From: Polyangiaceae bacterium
GTDB taxonomy: Bacteria; Myxococcota_A; Polyangia; Polyangiales; Polyangiaceae
NCBI GenBank assembly: GCA_019637295.1
Contig: JAHBVX010000007.1
Coordinates: 186,001-250,000, forward strand
Length of the DNA stretch: 64,000 bases
Reading direction: 5' to 3'
The notes below the pieces were generated by a model. The model was not told where the DNA came from and made no database searches. It was given only the letters and a program-made list of their open reading frames with translations. Position 1 is the first letter of the stretch. Each line of letters opens with the position of its first letter. A program made the position numbers and the translations under genes. Below are positions 7,438 through 15,365 of the stretch, piece by piece.

Positions 7438-9063
7438 TCAAGGCACGGCGTGCGCGTAGAGTCGCGCCACCCCCGCACTCCGCTGCAGCCAGAGGATGAG
7501 GATGCGGGAGCCGAAGCCCAGCGCCGCCACGGGGGTCGCGCCCGGGTCGCCGACGGTGACCACGCGATCGAACACCCACGACTCGGCAGTCGTGGTCTGA
7601 ACCACCATCCCCCTGCTGGTGGCGTAGGCGAGGGTCATGCGGTCGGTGCTGCAGGCGGCGACGAGCGGTGAGCTCGGCGTCGCCGAGAAGGCGGCGACCG
7701 TGTCCACCCCGAGCGGCGCGAGGGAGCGCCGTACCGGCAGGAGTAGCTTGACCGCGCCGTCGCTCAGCTCGAGGACGCCGGGCGGACAGGTGCCACACAG
7801 CGCACGCAGTGTCGACGCCGGCTGCGGTTCGAAGCGAAACGGGTACAGCGCGTCCGCGGACAGGGCGACGAAGGCGTCGTCCTTCGGCCCTCGCGCGATG
7901 AGCGGAGTGAAACGCTCGAGGACGGGGCCGCAACGAACCTCGGCGGCCGGCTCGAAGGTCAGGGCGTCGACGTACGGCACCGTGGTGCTGTGCGCGTCGG
8001 TGAAGGGGTCGCTCGCCGCGCTGAGCCGAACCTCGGCGAGTCGCAAGAAGCCGGTGGCTGCCCTGGACGCGAGCAGGACACGGACTGGAGGCTCGCCGAG
8101 CAGCGCGACCAGCGCCTGGCCCGGGGGTGGGCTTCGGCGCCGCCAACCCGCCGCGTCGGCGTACGCGAGAGTGACCGAGGCGTCGCGCCGCAGGAGCGTG
8201 AGCCACTCTCCGCTCGGCAGCAGGGCGAGGGGCGCGCCCACCGCGAGGGGGGCGCCGCCGGGTGGGAGCGGCGGAAGCTCGCCGAGCTCGGCGACGCCTG
8301 CGCGGAGCACGATCGGAACGAGTCGCGTGGTCGTGCCGTCGCTAAGGGTGACGGTGACGCGATCCGCGCTCGCCACGTCCAGCGCCGTCACGCGCCCGGC
8401 CAGAGTGATGCCGGCCTTGGACGTGACGGGCGTGAGATCGCTCCCCGCGCCGCGACCGCGCACCAGGTGCAAGCTCGCGCCAGTCGCCGAGGGCAGCGCG
8501 AGGGCGAGCAGCGCGCTCTCGTCGTCGAAGGCGCGAGCAGCGAAGCGCACTGGCGCGAGCGGGTCCGGATCGACGAGCTCGAGGATGGGAGAGGGCCCGG
8601 GCGGTGGCGGCGTCGCGGGCGGGCAGCTCTGCGCACCGCAAGCCGCGGCCTCGAGCTGCGCCAAGCTCCGGTCTAGCTCGTTCACGGCCCCTCGCCAGGC
8701 GTCAGAGGTGACGATGTCGCGCGCGGTCTGGTCGAAGGGAAAACGCGCCAGACGGTGCCGGAGTTCACCGGCTGTTGGCTCGGCGGTCGTCGAGAGCGCG
8801 CCGGCGAGCCGGTCGCCGAGCTCCACGCAGGCCGCGTAGGGGCGCGCGCTCGCTGGGCTGAGCTCCGCCTTCGACAGCGCCGTGCGTCTCGGACCCTGCA
8901 GGCAGCGCGCGAGCTCGCCCGCGTCCGGGCCTGGCGCGGCGGAGACGCCGGACGTGGCCTCCGCGGGCGGCCTTAGCCGCACCAGCGCCGCGACCGCCAC
9001 CGCGATCACGACGCTACCGAAAACGAGCGGAAGCCAGGGTCGTTGGACTCGTCGAGCGAGCAT
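7438..9063 (-). CDS. Membrane-anchored protein of unknown function
   Basis: 541 residues from the ATG at 9063 (MLARRVQRPWLPLVFGSVV), which gives an N-terminal positively charged region and a single membrane anchor (about residues 9-29); the larger ORF start at 9123 adds residues antisense to the divergent lipoprotein gene. After the anchor comes a helical segment with a few Cys (CLQGP, CVELG, ACGAQSC), a Pro-rich linker (about 150-160), then a long beta-rich region of repeated short strands (VTLSDGTTTRLVPIVL, LLASRAATGFLRLAEVRL) compatible with a propeller. It is probably periplasmic or exposed. The 3' end is immediately downstream of tRNA-Leu on the opposite strand. No known family was recognised. 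Confidence 0.6.
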   Translation of the reverse strand: MLARRVQRPWLPLVFGSVVIAVAVAALVRLRPPAEATSGVSAAPGPDAGELARCLQGPRRTALSKAELSPASARPYAACVELGDRLAGALSTTAEPTAGELRHRLARFPFDQTARDIVTSDAWRGAVNELDRSLAQLEAAACGAQSCPPATPPPPGPSPILELVDPDPLAPVRFAARAFDDESALLALALPSATGASLHLVRGRGAGSDLTPVTSKAGITLAGRVTALDVASADRVTVTLSDGTTTRLVPIVLRAGVAELGELPPLPPGGAPLAVGAPLALLPSGEWLTLLRRDASVTLAYADAAGWRRRSPPPGQALVALLGEPPVRVLLASRAATGFLRLAEVRLSAASDPFTDAHSTTVPYVDALTFEPAAEVRCGPVLERFTPLIARGPKDDAFVALSADALYPFRFEPQPASTLRALCGTCPPGVLELSDGAVKLLLPVRRSLAPLGVDTVAAFSATPSSPLVAACSTDRMTLAYATSRGMVVQTTTAESWVFDRVVTVGDPGATPVAALGFGSRILILWLQRSAGVARLYAHAVP

Positions 9064-9104
9064 GGTGTAAAGGTGGGGCTCGGTCCCGAGCGGGTCGTGA
9101 TACC

Positions 9105-9806
9105 ATGAGCCTCGTGAGGGCATGGCACTGGCCGCTCGGTTCGATGGCGATGCTCGCGGTGGTGGCCTGCGCGGGTGGCTCGGATCCGGATCCCTCGGCG
9201 TCCGGTGGGCAGAGCAGCGGTGGCCAGGCCGGGGGCGGCGGCGTCGGGGGTTCTGCCGGGGCGGCTGGTGGCGGCGGCGCGACCGGCGGGCAGGGCGGCA
9301 GCGCGGGAGCGGCTGGCAGCGGGGGTAGCCAGTGCGCGGATCCCGGGCCGGAGCCCAACGACAGCATCGCCCTGGCCTCGCCGGCCTGCGGCACGTTCCC
9401 CTGCGTGGTCACCGACTGCGACAACACCGGCTCGACCGGCTACGGCGGGAGCCTCGCGCCCATCGCCGGTGTGATCGGCCCCGGGGACGTGGACTTCTTC
9501 CGCTATGACGGCGAAGACAAGGTGGGCCTGTGCACCGTCAACGCCGCGGCCAGGACCACCGACACGGGGTTCCGGCTGTGCTTGTTCCCCAGCTGTCCCG
9601 CGGCGACGAAGCTGAACGGGTGCAAGAAGGGAGCGCTCGTCACGGTCGCGGGCGGACTACAGGGCTGCTGCGTGCAAGCGCCGGGGGAGGTGGAGGCCGA
9701 CCACGACTGCACCGCGTCCACGACCGACGACGACTCGGCGGAGGTCTTCGTCCGTATCGACGAAGCGTCCGAGTGCGCCCCGTACGCGGTGGACTACCAC
9801 TTCTGA
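9105..9806 (+). CDS. Lipoprotein with PPC-like domain
   Basis: 233-residue predicted lipoprotein. A signal sequence with the lipobox LAVVAC (Cys about residue 22) is followed by an extreme Gly/Ser/Ala linker (about 30-75). The mature domain starts EPNDSIALA and continues with IAGVIGPGDVDFFRYDGED, the pattern of bacterial pre-peptidase C-terminal (PPC) domains, small beta sandwiches of secreted proteins. Ten or more Cys residues in the mature part suggest disulphides. An alternative ATG (MAMLAVVACAGG) 14 codons downstream would also give a lipobox, but the upstream start supplies the Arg of the n-region. Divergent from the 9063 gene, 41 bp apart. Function unknown. Confidence 0.7.
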   Translation: MSLVRAWHWPLGSMAMLAVVACAGGSDPDPSASGGQSSGGQAGGGGVGGSAGAAGGGGATGGQGGSAGAAGSGGSQCADPGPEPNDSIALASPACGTFPCVVTDCDNTGSTGYGGSLAPIAGVIGPGDVDFFRYDGEDKVGLCTVNAAARTTDTGFRLCLFPSCPAATKLNGCKKGALVTVAGGLQGCCVQAPGEVEADHDCTASTTDDDSAEVFVRIDEASECAPYAVDYHF

Positions 9807-9819
9807 CGAGAGCCGAGGT

Positions 9820-11280
9820 TCAGGGCTTGCCGGTACCCGGCGGGTTGTTGTGGCACCACTGCACGCCCGCGGCGTCCGGCTCGGCGGACGGCGCCCCCGT
9901 GGGTGGCTCCAGGAAGGGCGGGTTGTCGAAGTCGAACAGGTCGAGCATGGGCCACGCGTTGGCGTCGCGCCGAGTCATCGCGGGCAGGTCGAAGCGATTC
10001 TGGATGAAACGGGTGACGCTGGTGATGTCGGTCACGACGTGACTGACGAACCCCTTCTTCGCGAACGGCGAGGCGACGATCAGCGGCGTGCGCGGTCCGA
10101 GCCGATCGAACTTCCAGTCCGGAGGCACGAGGTTGTCTGGCTCGCAGGCCTCCGGCGGAGGGACGGAGTCGTAGAAGCCGCCGTGCTCGTCGTAGAACAG
10201 GATGAAGACGGTCTTCTTCCAGACGTTCGGACGGCTCATCAGCTTGCCCAGGACCCGCGCGGTGAACTGCTGCCCGAGCTGGATGTTTGCGGGAGGATGC
10301 TCGTCGTTCTGACCGCTGCCGGTGAAGGAGGGATCGATGATGGCGACGTTCGGCAGCGTGTCGTTGTCCACGTCCTGCTCGAACTGCGCCATGTTGCTGC
10401 CCAGGTACTGGGAGTTCTGCTTGAACACGACAGCGAAGGAGGTGATGCCGTCGCGGTACACCTTCCAGGTCCGCCCAGCGTTCTCGAGTTGGTCCATCAG
10501 CTTGGTGGACGTCCGGTATTGGTCGTTGACCAACACACCAATGTCTCCGGTCTTCGTGTTGCCCCAGGAGGTGGCGCCGAAGAAGTAGAATCGGTTGGGC
10601 CAGGTGGGGCCCAGGAGCGAGCAGAAGTGCATGTCGCTCATGGCGAAGGTCTTCGCCATCCAGTAGTAGTACGGCAGATCCGCGTCCGTGTAGTAGCCCA
10701 TGGCGCGCGCGCCGCCCGGGTTGTTGGTCGCGACGAAGCCGCTCATCTTGCCGTCGTCGTACTGGAAGTGGACGCCGTTCCACTCGTGATTGACGTCGAC
10801 GATGCAATAGCGGCTCTCGTGGTAGCGGTGGACCTTCTCGGGCGGATTGGTGGACGGGTCGTAGTTGAAGTCCTGGTCCGTTGCGACCGTCACGTCAGTC
10901 ACTCCGTAGGCCGGCAGCGACGAGAAGTAGTGGTCGAAGGAGCGGTTCTCCTGCATCAGCACCACTATGTGCTCGAAGGGCAGCGCGTCGCCGTGGGGAA
11001 CGCTCGGTCCCACGGTCTTCGTCGTCTTGTCGCCGGGGCCGAAGGAACAGCCCTGGCGCGCCTCGGCGCCGACGTCGTAGGGCGCCGTCGCTCCCGTCGC
11101 TCCGGTGCCGCCGCTGCCGCCCGTCGCCGCGGCGCCGCTGCCTCCACTGCCGCTGGCCGCGCCGGTCCCGCCCCCGGTGCCGCCGGTCGACTTGGCGCCG
11201 GACGAGTCGCTGCTGCCGCAGGCCGCCTGAAGTAGACCGAGAGCGAGCGCGGCGGACGCTCGCGAGAACTGCGTGCCCAT
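9820..11280 (-). CDS. Phospholipase C / acid phosphatase family lipoprotein
   Basis: 486-residue member of the phosphoesterase family that includes phospholipase C and AcpA-type acid phosphatases, which hydrolyse phosphodiester or phosphomonoester bonds outside the cytoplasm. Seen directly: signal peptide with lipobox LLQAAC at the N terminus, a Gly/Ser/Thr linker, then the diagnostic metal and nucleophile motifs HIVVLMQENRSFDHYF, LGPTWPNR, FYDEHGGFYDSV and GPRTPLIVASPFAKKG with VTDITSVTRFI near the end. The start ATG at 11280 is chosen because it begins directly at the signal peptide; the upstream extension to 11328 has no such character. Likely role: phosphate or lipid scavenging from prey or debris (inference). 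Convergent with the PPC-like lipoprotein, 13 bp away. Confidence 0.9.
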   Translation of the reverse strand: MGTQFSRASAALALGLLQAACGSSDSSGAKSTGGTGGGTGAASGSGGSGAAATGGSGGTGATGATAPYDVGAEARQGCSFGPGDKTTKTVGPSVPHGDALPFEHIVVLMQENRSFDHYFSSLPAYGVTDVTVATDQDFNYDPSTNPPEKVHRYHESRYCIVDVNHEWNGVHFQYDDGKMSGFVATNNPGGARAMGYYTDADLPYYYWMAKTFAMSDMHFCSLLGPTWPNRFYFFGATSWGNTKTGDIGVLVNDQYRTSTKLMDQLENAGRTWKVYRDGITSFAVVFKQNSQYLGSNMAQFEQDVDNDTLPNVAIIDPSFTGSGQNDEHPPANIQLGQQFTARVLGKLMSRPNVWKKTVFILFYDEHGGFYDSVPPPEACEPDNLVPPDWKFDRLGPRTPLIVASPFAKKGFVSHVVTDITSVTRFIQNRFDLPAMTRRDANAWPMLDLFDFDNPPFLEPPTGAPSAEPDAAGVQWCHNNPPGTGKP

Positions 11281-11352
11281 CGCGTGATCGTAGATCAACC
11301 GGGCGGCGGCGTCGAAGCCTTCGAGCACCGCGGAGGCGAACGACGCGCGGAA

Positions 11353-12132
11353 TCAGGTCGCCTTGCGGACGATCAGGATGGCGTCGTCGAGCACGTACAG
11401 CGCCCGCGCCGCGTCGCCGACGGACAGGTAGGGCGCTCGGGAGACGCTGAGCAGCTCGCCGCCAAGGGGCGCCACTTCGTTGTGGTAGAGGCGGCCGAGG
11501 CTGTGCTCCCAGCTGCGGCCGGACGCGCGCAGGGGCTGCTCGGGATCCCGAGTTCGACCGCCGTCGTAGACCATCGGATCGTAGGGCAGGGGGGTCGCGA
11601 GGATGAGCAGACCGCCGGGCCGGAGCGCCTCGAAGCTGCGCTCGAGCAGGATGCGAGGGCGATCGCAGCGGTCGACCACGTTCAGGACGCTGACGGCGTC
11701 ATAGGGAGGGGCCGGGACTTCGCTCTCGGTGATGTCCAAGAGGTGACACTCGATGCCGCGTCGCGCGAGGCGTCGCGCCAGCGGCGGCGAGGTCTCCGTC
11801 GCGACGATCTGGTCGAACTCGGCGCCGATGCGTGCCGTGACCTCGCCGAGGCCCGCGCCCACGTCGAGCAGGCGGCCCCCGGTGCGGGACGCGAGCAGCG
11901 TCGCCCATTGCTCGCGGCTCAGGAGGAAGAGCGGATAGGTGCCGAGCCAGCCGTTGATGTCGAAGTCCGACCAGAACGGTCGCAGGAGCGCGTGGAGCGC
12001 GGTCGTGAGACGGCCGTGCCGCGAGCGAGGCGCGTCGTCGATGAACCGTCGCGTCTCGTCGTCCAGCGCCAGTTGTCTGAATCGCTCGCGTAGCTCCCGC
12101 GGCAGCTCGGCGCTTCGGGCGCGATACTTCAC
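11353..12132 (-). CDS. METTL9/DREV-like methyltransferase
   Basis: 259-residue class I SAM-dependent methyltransferase closely resembling the eukaryotic DREV/METTL9 family, which makes 1-methylhistidine in HxH motifs of proteins (family knowledge). Seen here: SAM motif I RLLDVGAGLGEVT (about 87-99), acidic post-II segment IVATETS, motif LNVVDRCDRP (150-159), and a C-terminal APYLSVGD...YVLDDAILIV block; I recall the human protein having closely similar LLDLGAGDGEVT, LNLLDRCDQP and YVLDDAVFVL segments. GTG start at 12132 is chosen over GTG 12186 because the latter would overlap the well-supported start of the divergent gene. No signal peptide, so cytoplasmic. An unrelated small-molecule substrate cannot be excluded. 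Confidence 0.8.
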   Translation of the reverse strand: MKYRARSAELPRELRERFRQLALDDETRRFIDDAPRSRHGRLTTALHALLRPFWSDFDINGWLGTYPLFLLSREQWATLLASRTGGRLLDVGAGLGEVTARIGAEFDQIVATETSPPLARRLARRGIECHLLDITESEVPAPPYDAVSVLNVVDRCDRPRILLERSFEALRPGGLLILATPLPYDPMVYDGGRTRDPEQPLRASGRSWEHSLGRLYHNEVAPLGGELLSVSRAPYLSVGDAARALYVLDDAILIVRKAT

Positions 12133-12165
12133 GGTGTGATCGTGGTATCGCTCGGAGCTCGAGTT

Positions 12166-12170
12166 GGAGG
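12166..12170 (+). promoter_or_regulatory. Ribosome-binding site deciding the start at 12179
   Basis: GGAGG at 12166-12170 lies 8 bases before the GTG at 12179. The alternative TTG start at 12164 overlaps this site, so the GTG is preferred; it also leaves 46 bp to the divergent methyltransferase start. Confidence 0.55.
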
Positions 12171-12178
12171 ACGGCGCG

Positions 12179-12727
12179 GTGGTCACGGTTGCAGAGCGGC
12201 TTGCGGCGCTAGGGGCGCATCACGACGTGGTGACGTGGGCGGCAGGGTACGGCACGGACTTTCGCGCAGCCTTCCGCGAGTGTCCACGAGGGGACTGGCT
12301 GCTCGGCGTGGCCGCTCGCCGTGCGGTGCCGTGGCGGCGCGTGGCGCGCGCCGCGGCGGCCTGTCTGCGGGTGGGTCTGGACGGGCGCGCGCCCCCAGAC
12401 CTGCTGCTCGACGCGGCGGAGGTGGCTGACGGGTGGGCCTGCGCTGTCGTGGAACCGGGTGCGCGGGAGTCGACCCGCGCGCTCCTCCGGGCGCTGGAAC
12501 CACCGGATGCGGCGACGGCTGCCCTCGCGTCAGCGGCGCTCTTGTGCGTCGAGCTCGACGATGGCTCTCTGGACTCGGCGGCCCTCGTCCCCGCGCTGGT
12601 GGTCGAGGCGTCGCTGGCCGGTACCATCGACTGCGCGTGGACCAGCATCGTCCGCCACACGCAGCTGGCGACGGCGAGCGCCGTCCGCGAGCACATCGAC
12701 TGGGAGTCGCTTGGCTGTGGGCGGTGA
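12179..12727 (+). CDS. Helical cytoplasmic protein of unknown function
   Basis: 182-residue Ala/Arg-rich helical protein. The sequence contains repeated helix-turn patterns with conserved-looking DWLLGVAARRAVPWRRVARA, DAAEVADGWACAVVEPGARE and a Cys-containing ALLCVELDDGS segment. No signal peptide, membrane segment or known catalytic motif. The repeated Ala-rich helices recall small myxobacterial proteins that begin with a similar DWLxWxAAR element, sometimes annotated as putative immunity proteins, but I cannot confirm this. It is divergent from the METTL9-like gene and convergent with the PhoX-like gene. It contains two adjacent His (AHHD) but no HxH motif, so it is not an obvious substrate of the neighbouring methyltransferase. 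Confidence 0.65.
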   Translation: MVTVAERLAALGAHHDVVTWAAGYGTDFRAAFRECPRGDWLLGVAARRAVPWRRVARAAAACLRVGLDGRAPPDLLLDAAEVADGWACAVVEPGARESTRALLRALEPPDAATAALASAALLCVELDDGSLDSAALVPALVVEASLAGTIDCAWTSIVRHTQLATASAVREHIDWESLGCGR

Positions 12728-12751
12728 CGCCGAGCGCGACGCTCCGAGTGC

Positions 12752-14035
12752 TCAGGCGCCGCGAACCTTCGGGGCGTCAGCCCGGACTCTCGCGAAGTCC
12801 CCCGAGATGGCCAGCGTGAGCCCTTCTCGCTGCAAGTTGGCGAACATCACCCGCCCATCCGGCGAGAAGCAGACGCCGGCGATCTCGCCGCGGCTCTTGG
12901 CGTTGCAGGCGATGTCGTAGACGCGCCCGTCGAGGGTGATGCCACGGATCAACTGCTCACCGCTGCCGTCTTCGGCGATGATCACGTCGCCGGACGGCGC
13001 GATGGTCAGGTTGTCCGGGCAGTCGAGGACGTCCTCCCCGGGGGACTCGGCGAGCAGTTCGAAGGTGTCCCCGCGCGGCTCGAGGTGCAGCCGGAAGATC
13101 TGTCCCACGCCCGCGCTGCCGCCCGTGGTCGCGGCCAGGTACAGCACGCCCTGCGCGAGCCACAGGCCCTCGCCCCGTCGGATCTTCGCCGCGCCGCGCG
13201 CGTGCGCCTGTTTGCGCACGGTGTCCGTCTTGGGATCGGGCTCGTCGATGTCCACCCACTCCACCCGCTGGCGCCGGCCGAGCGGGAACCCCCTCGCGGT
13301 GTCTTGGCTCGGCGCGTCCGGCAGCGCCATGGCCTGCAGCCTACCCTCGAAGGGACGACCCGAGGCCTTGGGTACGAAGCGGTACAGGCAGCCGTCCGAG
13401 CGGTCCTCACTCAGGTAGGCGACGAGGTTCGTCGGATCCACCACCGCGGCCTCGTGGTTGAAGCGTCCATAGCTGGGGATCTTGTGCGGCGCGGCGACGC
13501 GGGTGGCATCCGTGCGACACAAAAAGACGTAGCCATGCCCAGCCTCGACGCTCTCCTCGCAGGAGAGCCAGCCCCAGGGGCTCACGCCGCCGGCGCAGTT
13601 GCGCAGGGTGCCGGTCAGCACCAGGTTCTCGCTCTCGACCGAGAGCGCCTTCGGCTCGAGTACGACGCGGGTCACGCCGCCGTGCGCCGTGGGATCGTAC
13701 GCTTCGGTGGGGGGCGTCTGGCTCGGCCCGACCGCGCCCTGACCGACCATCCGCCCCACCTCGTGGTTGCGCATCAACACCCAGCGCTCGGCGCCCAGGG
13801 GAAAGCACGCCATGCCGTCGGGCATCCCGGGCACGCGCAGGCCGTCGCTCATGGTGCTGCCGGTGCGGCTCAGGACCCGGTAGCTCAGGCCGGGCGCGAG
13901 ATCCAGCACTCCCGACGGGTCCCGGACCAGGTGGCTCGCCCGCTCGCGCCTCCTGCCGAGGATCAGCGGCAACGGCAGCGCGGCGAGCGCTGCGGCGCCG
14001 CCGAGCTTGAGCCAGGTGCGACGGGGCAGCGTCAT
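12752..14035 (-). CDS. Tat-exported PhoX-like (DUF839) protein
   Basis: 427-residue protein of the DUF839/PhoX family. PhoX enzymes are calcium/iron-dependent alkaline phosphatases exported folded through the Tat system. The N terminus has a twin-arginine signal (LPRRTWLKLGG followed by an Ala/Leu-rich segment), and the mature part shows family-type stretches PGMPDGMACFPLG, MRNHEVGR, AGGVSPWGWLSCEES, FNHEAAVVDP and CFSPDGRVMFANLQREG. The start ATG at 14035 is used because it begins four codons before the twin arginines; the upstream frame adds only 12 residues. Phosphatase activity is the family default, but many DUF839 proteins are uncharacterised. With the phospholipase C-like gene it gives two exported phosphoesterases within 5 kb. 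Confidence 0.85.
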   Translation of the reverse strand: MTLPRRTWLKLGGAAALAALPLPLILGRRRERASHLVRDPSGVLDLAPGLSYRVLSRTGSTMSDGLRVPGMPDGMACFPLGAERWVLMRNHEVGRMVGQGAVGPSQTPPTEAYDPTAHGGVTRVVLEPKALSVESENLVLTGTLRNCAGGVSPWGWLSCEESVEAGHGYVFLCRTDATRVAAPHKIPSYGRFNHEAAVVDPTNLVAYLSEDRSDGCLYRFVPKASGRPFEGRLQAMALPDAPSQDTARGFPLGRRQRVEWVDIDEPDPKTDTVRKQAHARGAAKIRRGEGLWLAQGVLYLAATTGGSAGVGQIFRLHLEPRGDTFELLAESPGEDVLDCPDNLTIAPSGDVIIAEDGSGEQLIRGITLDGRVYDIACNAKSRGEIAGVCFSPDGRVMFANLQREGLTLAISGDFARVRADAPKVRGA

Positions 14036-14098
14036 GGGCTTCAATCTTCGCACCCCTGCGCCTGCTGGCAACCAGCGAAGGAGCCCCCGGCGGCTGGA

Positions 14099-14461
14099 TC
14101 ACATGCGAAACAGCATCAACACGACGGCGACGCCGCCGATGACCAGCGCGAGCACGATGGGGATGACCACCGCGATGACCGTGATCATGCCGGCCCGCTT
14201 CAGCGCCTGGCTGGTCTGGTGCGCGGCGAACTGATCGAAGCTGGCGTTCATCGGTGCCCCGAACTGGTGCCCGATCTGGGGGATCTGCCCGGGGGGGATG
14301 CCGGGGTACTGCGCGTTGAAGCGGTCCGCCATGATCTTGTTCACGAGCACCGCGTGCTCCGCCGCCTGCGCGTGGTGCTTGAGGACGTTGTGGCAGAACG
14401 GACAGTTCGGCTTGGTCATGTCCTCGAGCGTGAGCGTGCCGCCGCAGTGTGCGCAGTTCAT
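14099..14461 (-). CDS. Small zinc-ribbon membrane protein
   Basis: 120 residues: an N-terminal zinc ribbon (CAHC at 3-6 and CPFC about 14 residues later), a helical region with many His/Gln, and one C-terminal membrane segment (about 91-116, rich in Ile/Val/Leu). The topology is a soluble zinc-binding head on a tail anchor. It starts 4 bp after the stop of the upstream gene (14466-15293), so the two are co-transcribed. Sequence around the tail segment resembles many small myxobacterial membrane proteins; function unknown. Confidence 0.75.
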   Translation of the reverse strand: MNCAHCGGTLTLEDMTKPNCPFCHNVLKHHAQAAEHAVLVNKIMADRFNAQYPGIPPGQIPQIGHQFGAPMNASFDQFAAHQTSQALKRAGMITVIAVVIPIVLALVIGGVAVVLMLFRM

Positions 14462-14465
14462 GGGA

Positions 14466-15293
14466 CTACGCCTTCACCAGAGCATTCTCCGGGATCCACT
14501 GCTGCGAGCCGTTGTCGAACTGGACCAAGAACTGGCCGACGCCCGCCTGCAGCACCTTGCCGGGATACTGATTGCCGTCCGACCACTTCACGCCCACGCG
14601 CGAGCCGGCCACGATGCCGCCGGTGAAGAAGTTGCCGACCTGGCCCGCGGTGAAGCCGATTGGATTGGCGAGGATCGCGGCTTGCTGCGCCTGAGCCTGC
14701 TGCATGACTGGATTTTGCATGGCCGCCGCGAGGGGGTCCATCTGCGCCTGCGCCATCACCGCCTGCGCGTTGGGCTGCGCCATCGCCGCCGCGCTCGTGT
14801 CGCGTTGCACGGTGATCTTGCGCGGCGGCGCGCCGCCGCGAATGCGCCCCTCTTCGGCGGTCACGTTCCCGTGGTGGCCTGCGTACTGCATCATGTTCGC
14901 CGACATCTGCGAGGTCCAGTAGCCGGCAGCTTCGGTCCACTCGCCCATGGACAGGCCCGAGGCGTGCATGGCCCCCTCGAAGCTGTAGATCTTGATCAGC
15001 GCGCTGACGTGCACGAACTCCTCGTAGCTGACGCGCGCCGCGCCACCCTTCTTCTTGGCCAGGGCCGCCTGATACAGCGGCATGAACGCGGTGGCGACCC
15101 GACCCATGAGCGACATGTCTTGCATGCGCGCGGTCCAGCCCGCCTTGGCGGCCTCGTAGTCCTGGGCGCTGACGCCCTCCTGCGCCAACACGTCCGCGGT
15201 CGCCTTCCTGTCTTTGTCGAGTCCGTCCAGTGCGGCTCCGAGCTCCGCGTAGCGCTCCAGCGAAATTCCGTTGATTGGGGCAAATGGATCCAT
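14466..15293 (-). CDS. Protein with C-terminal Tudor-like domain
   Basis: 275 residues from the ATG at 15293 (MDPFAPINGISLERYAE); the longer frame adds an unlikely Arg-rich lead. The N-terminal two-thirds is helical and contains an ERYAELGAALDGLDKDR segment and a Met/Gln/Ala-rich low-complexity stretch (about 175-210). The last 50 residues (GSRVGVKWSDGNQYPGKVLQ, then FLVQFDNGSQQWIP) have the compact five-strand pattern of Tudor/agenet-like barrels, where aromatic and acidic residues bind ligands in other families. No membrane segment. Operon partner of the zinc-ribbon membrane protein. The Tudor-like assignment is a fold-level inference from residue pattern. Confidence 0.65.
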   Translation of the reverse strand: MDPFAPINGISLERYAELGAALDGLDKDRKATADVLAQEGVSAQDYEAAKAGWTARMQDMSLMGRVATAFMPLYQAALAKKKGGAARVSYEEFVHVSALIKIYSFEGAMHASGLSMGEWTEAAGYWTSQMSANMMQYAGHHGNVTAEEGRIRGGAPPRKITVQRDTSAAAMAQPNAQAVMAQAQMDPLAAAMQNPVMQQAQAQQAAILANPIGFTAGQVGNFFTGGIVAGSRVGVKWSDGNQYPGKVLQAGVGQFLVQFDNGSQQWIPENALVKA

Positions 15294-15365
15294 GGCTCTC
15301 GCTCGCTCCTCGGCCCAAGGGGGCACCGGCGTCGCCGCGGCTTCAAGAAAAAACGATGGGCGCCC

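Noticed and set aside
9807-9819. Terminator between the convergent lipoprotein genes
   Set aside because: Only 13 bp separate the stops and no inverted repeat was found there.
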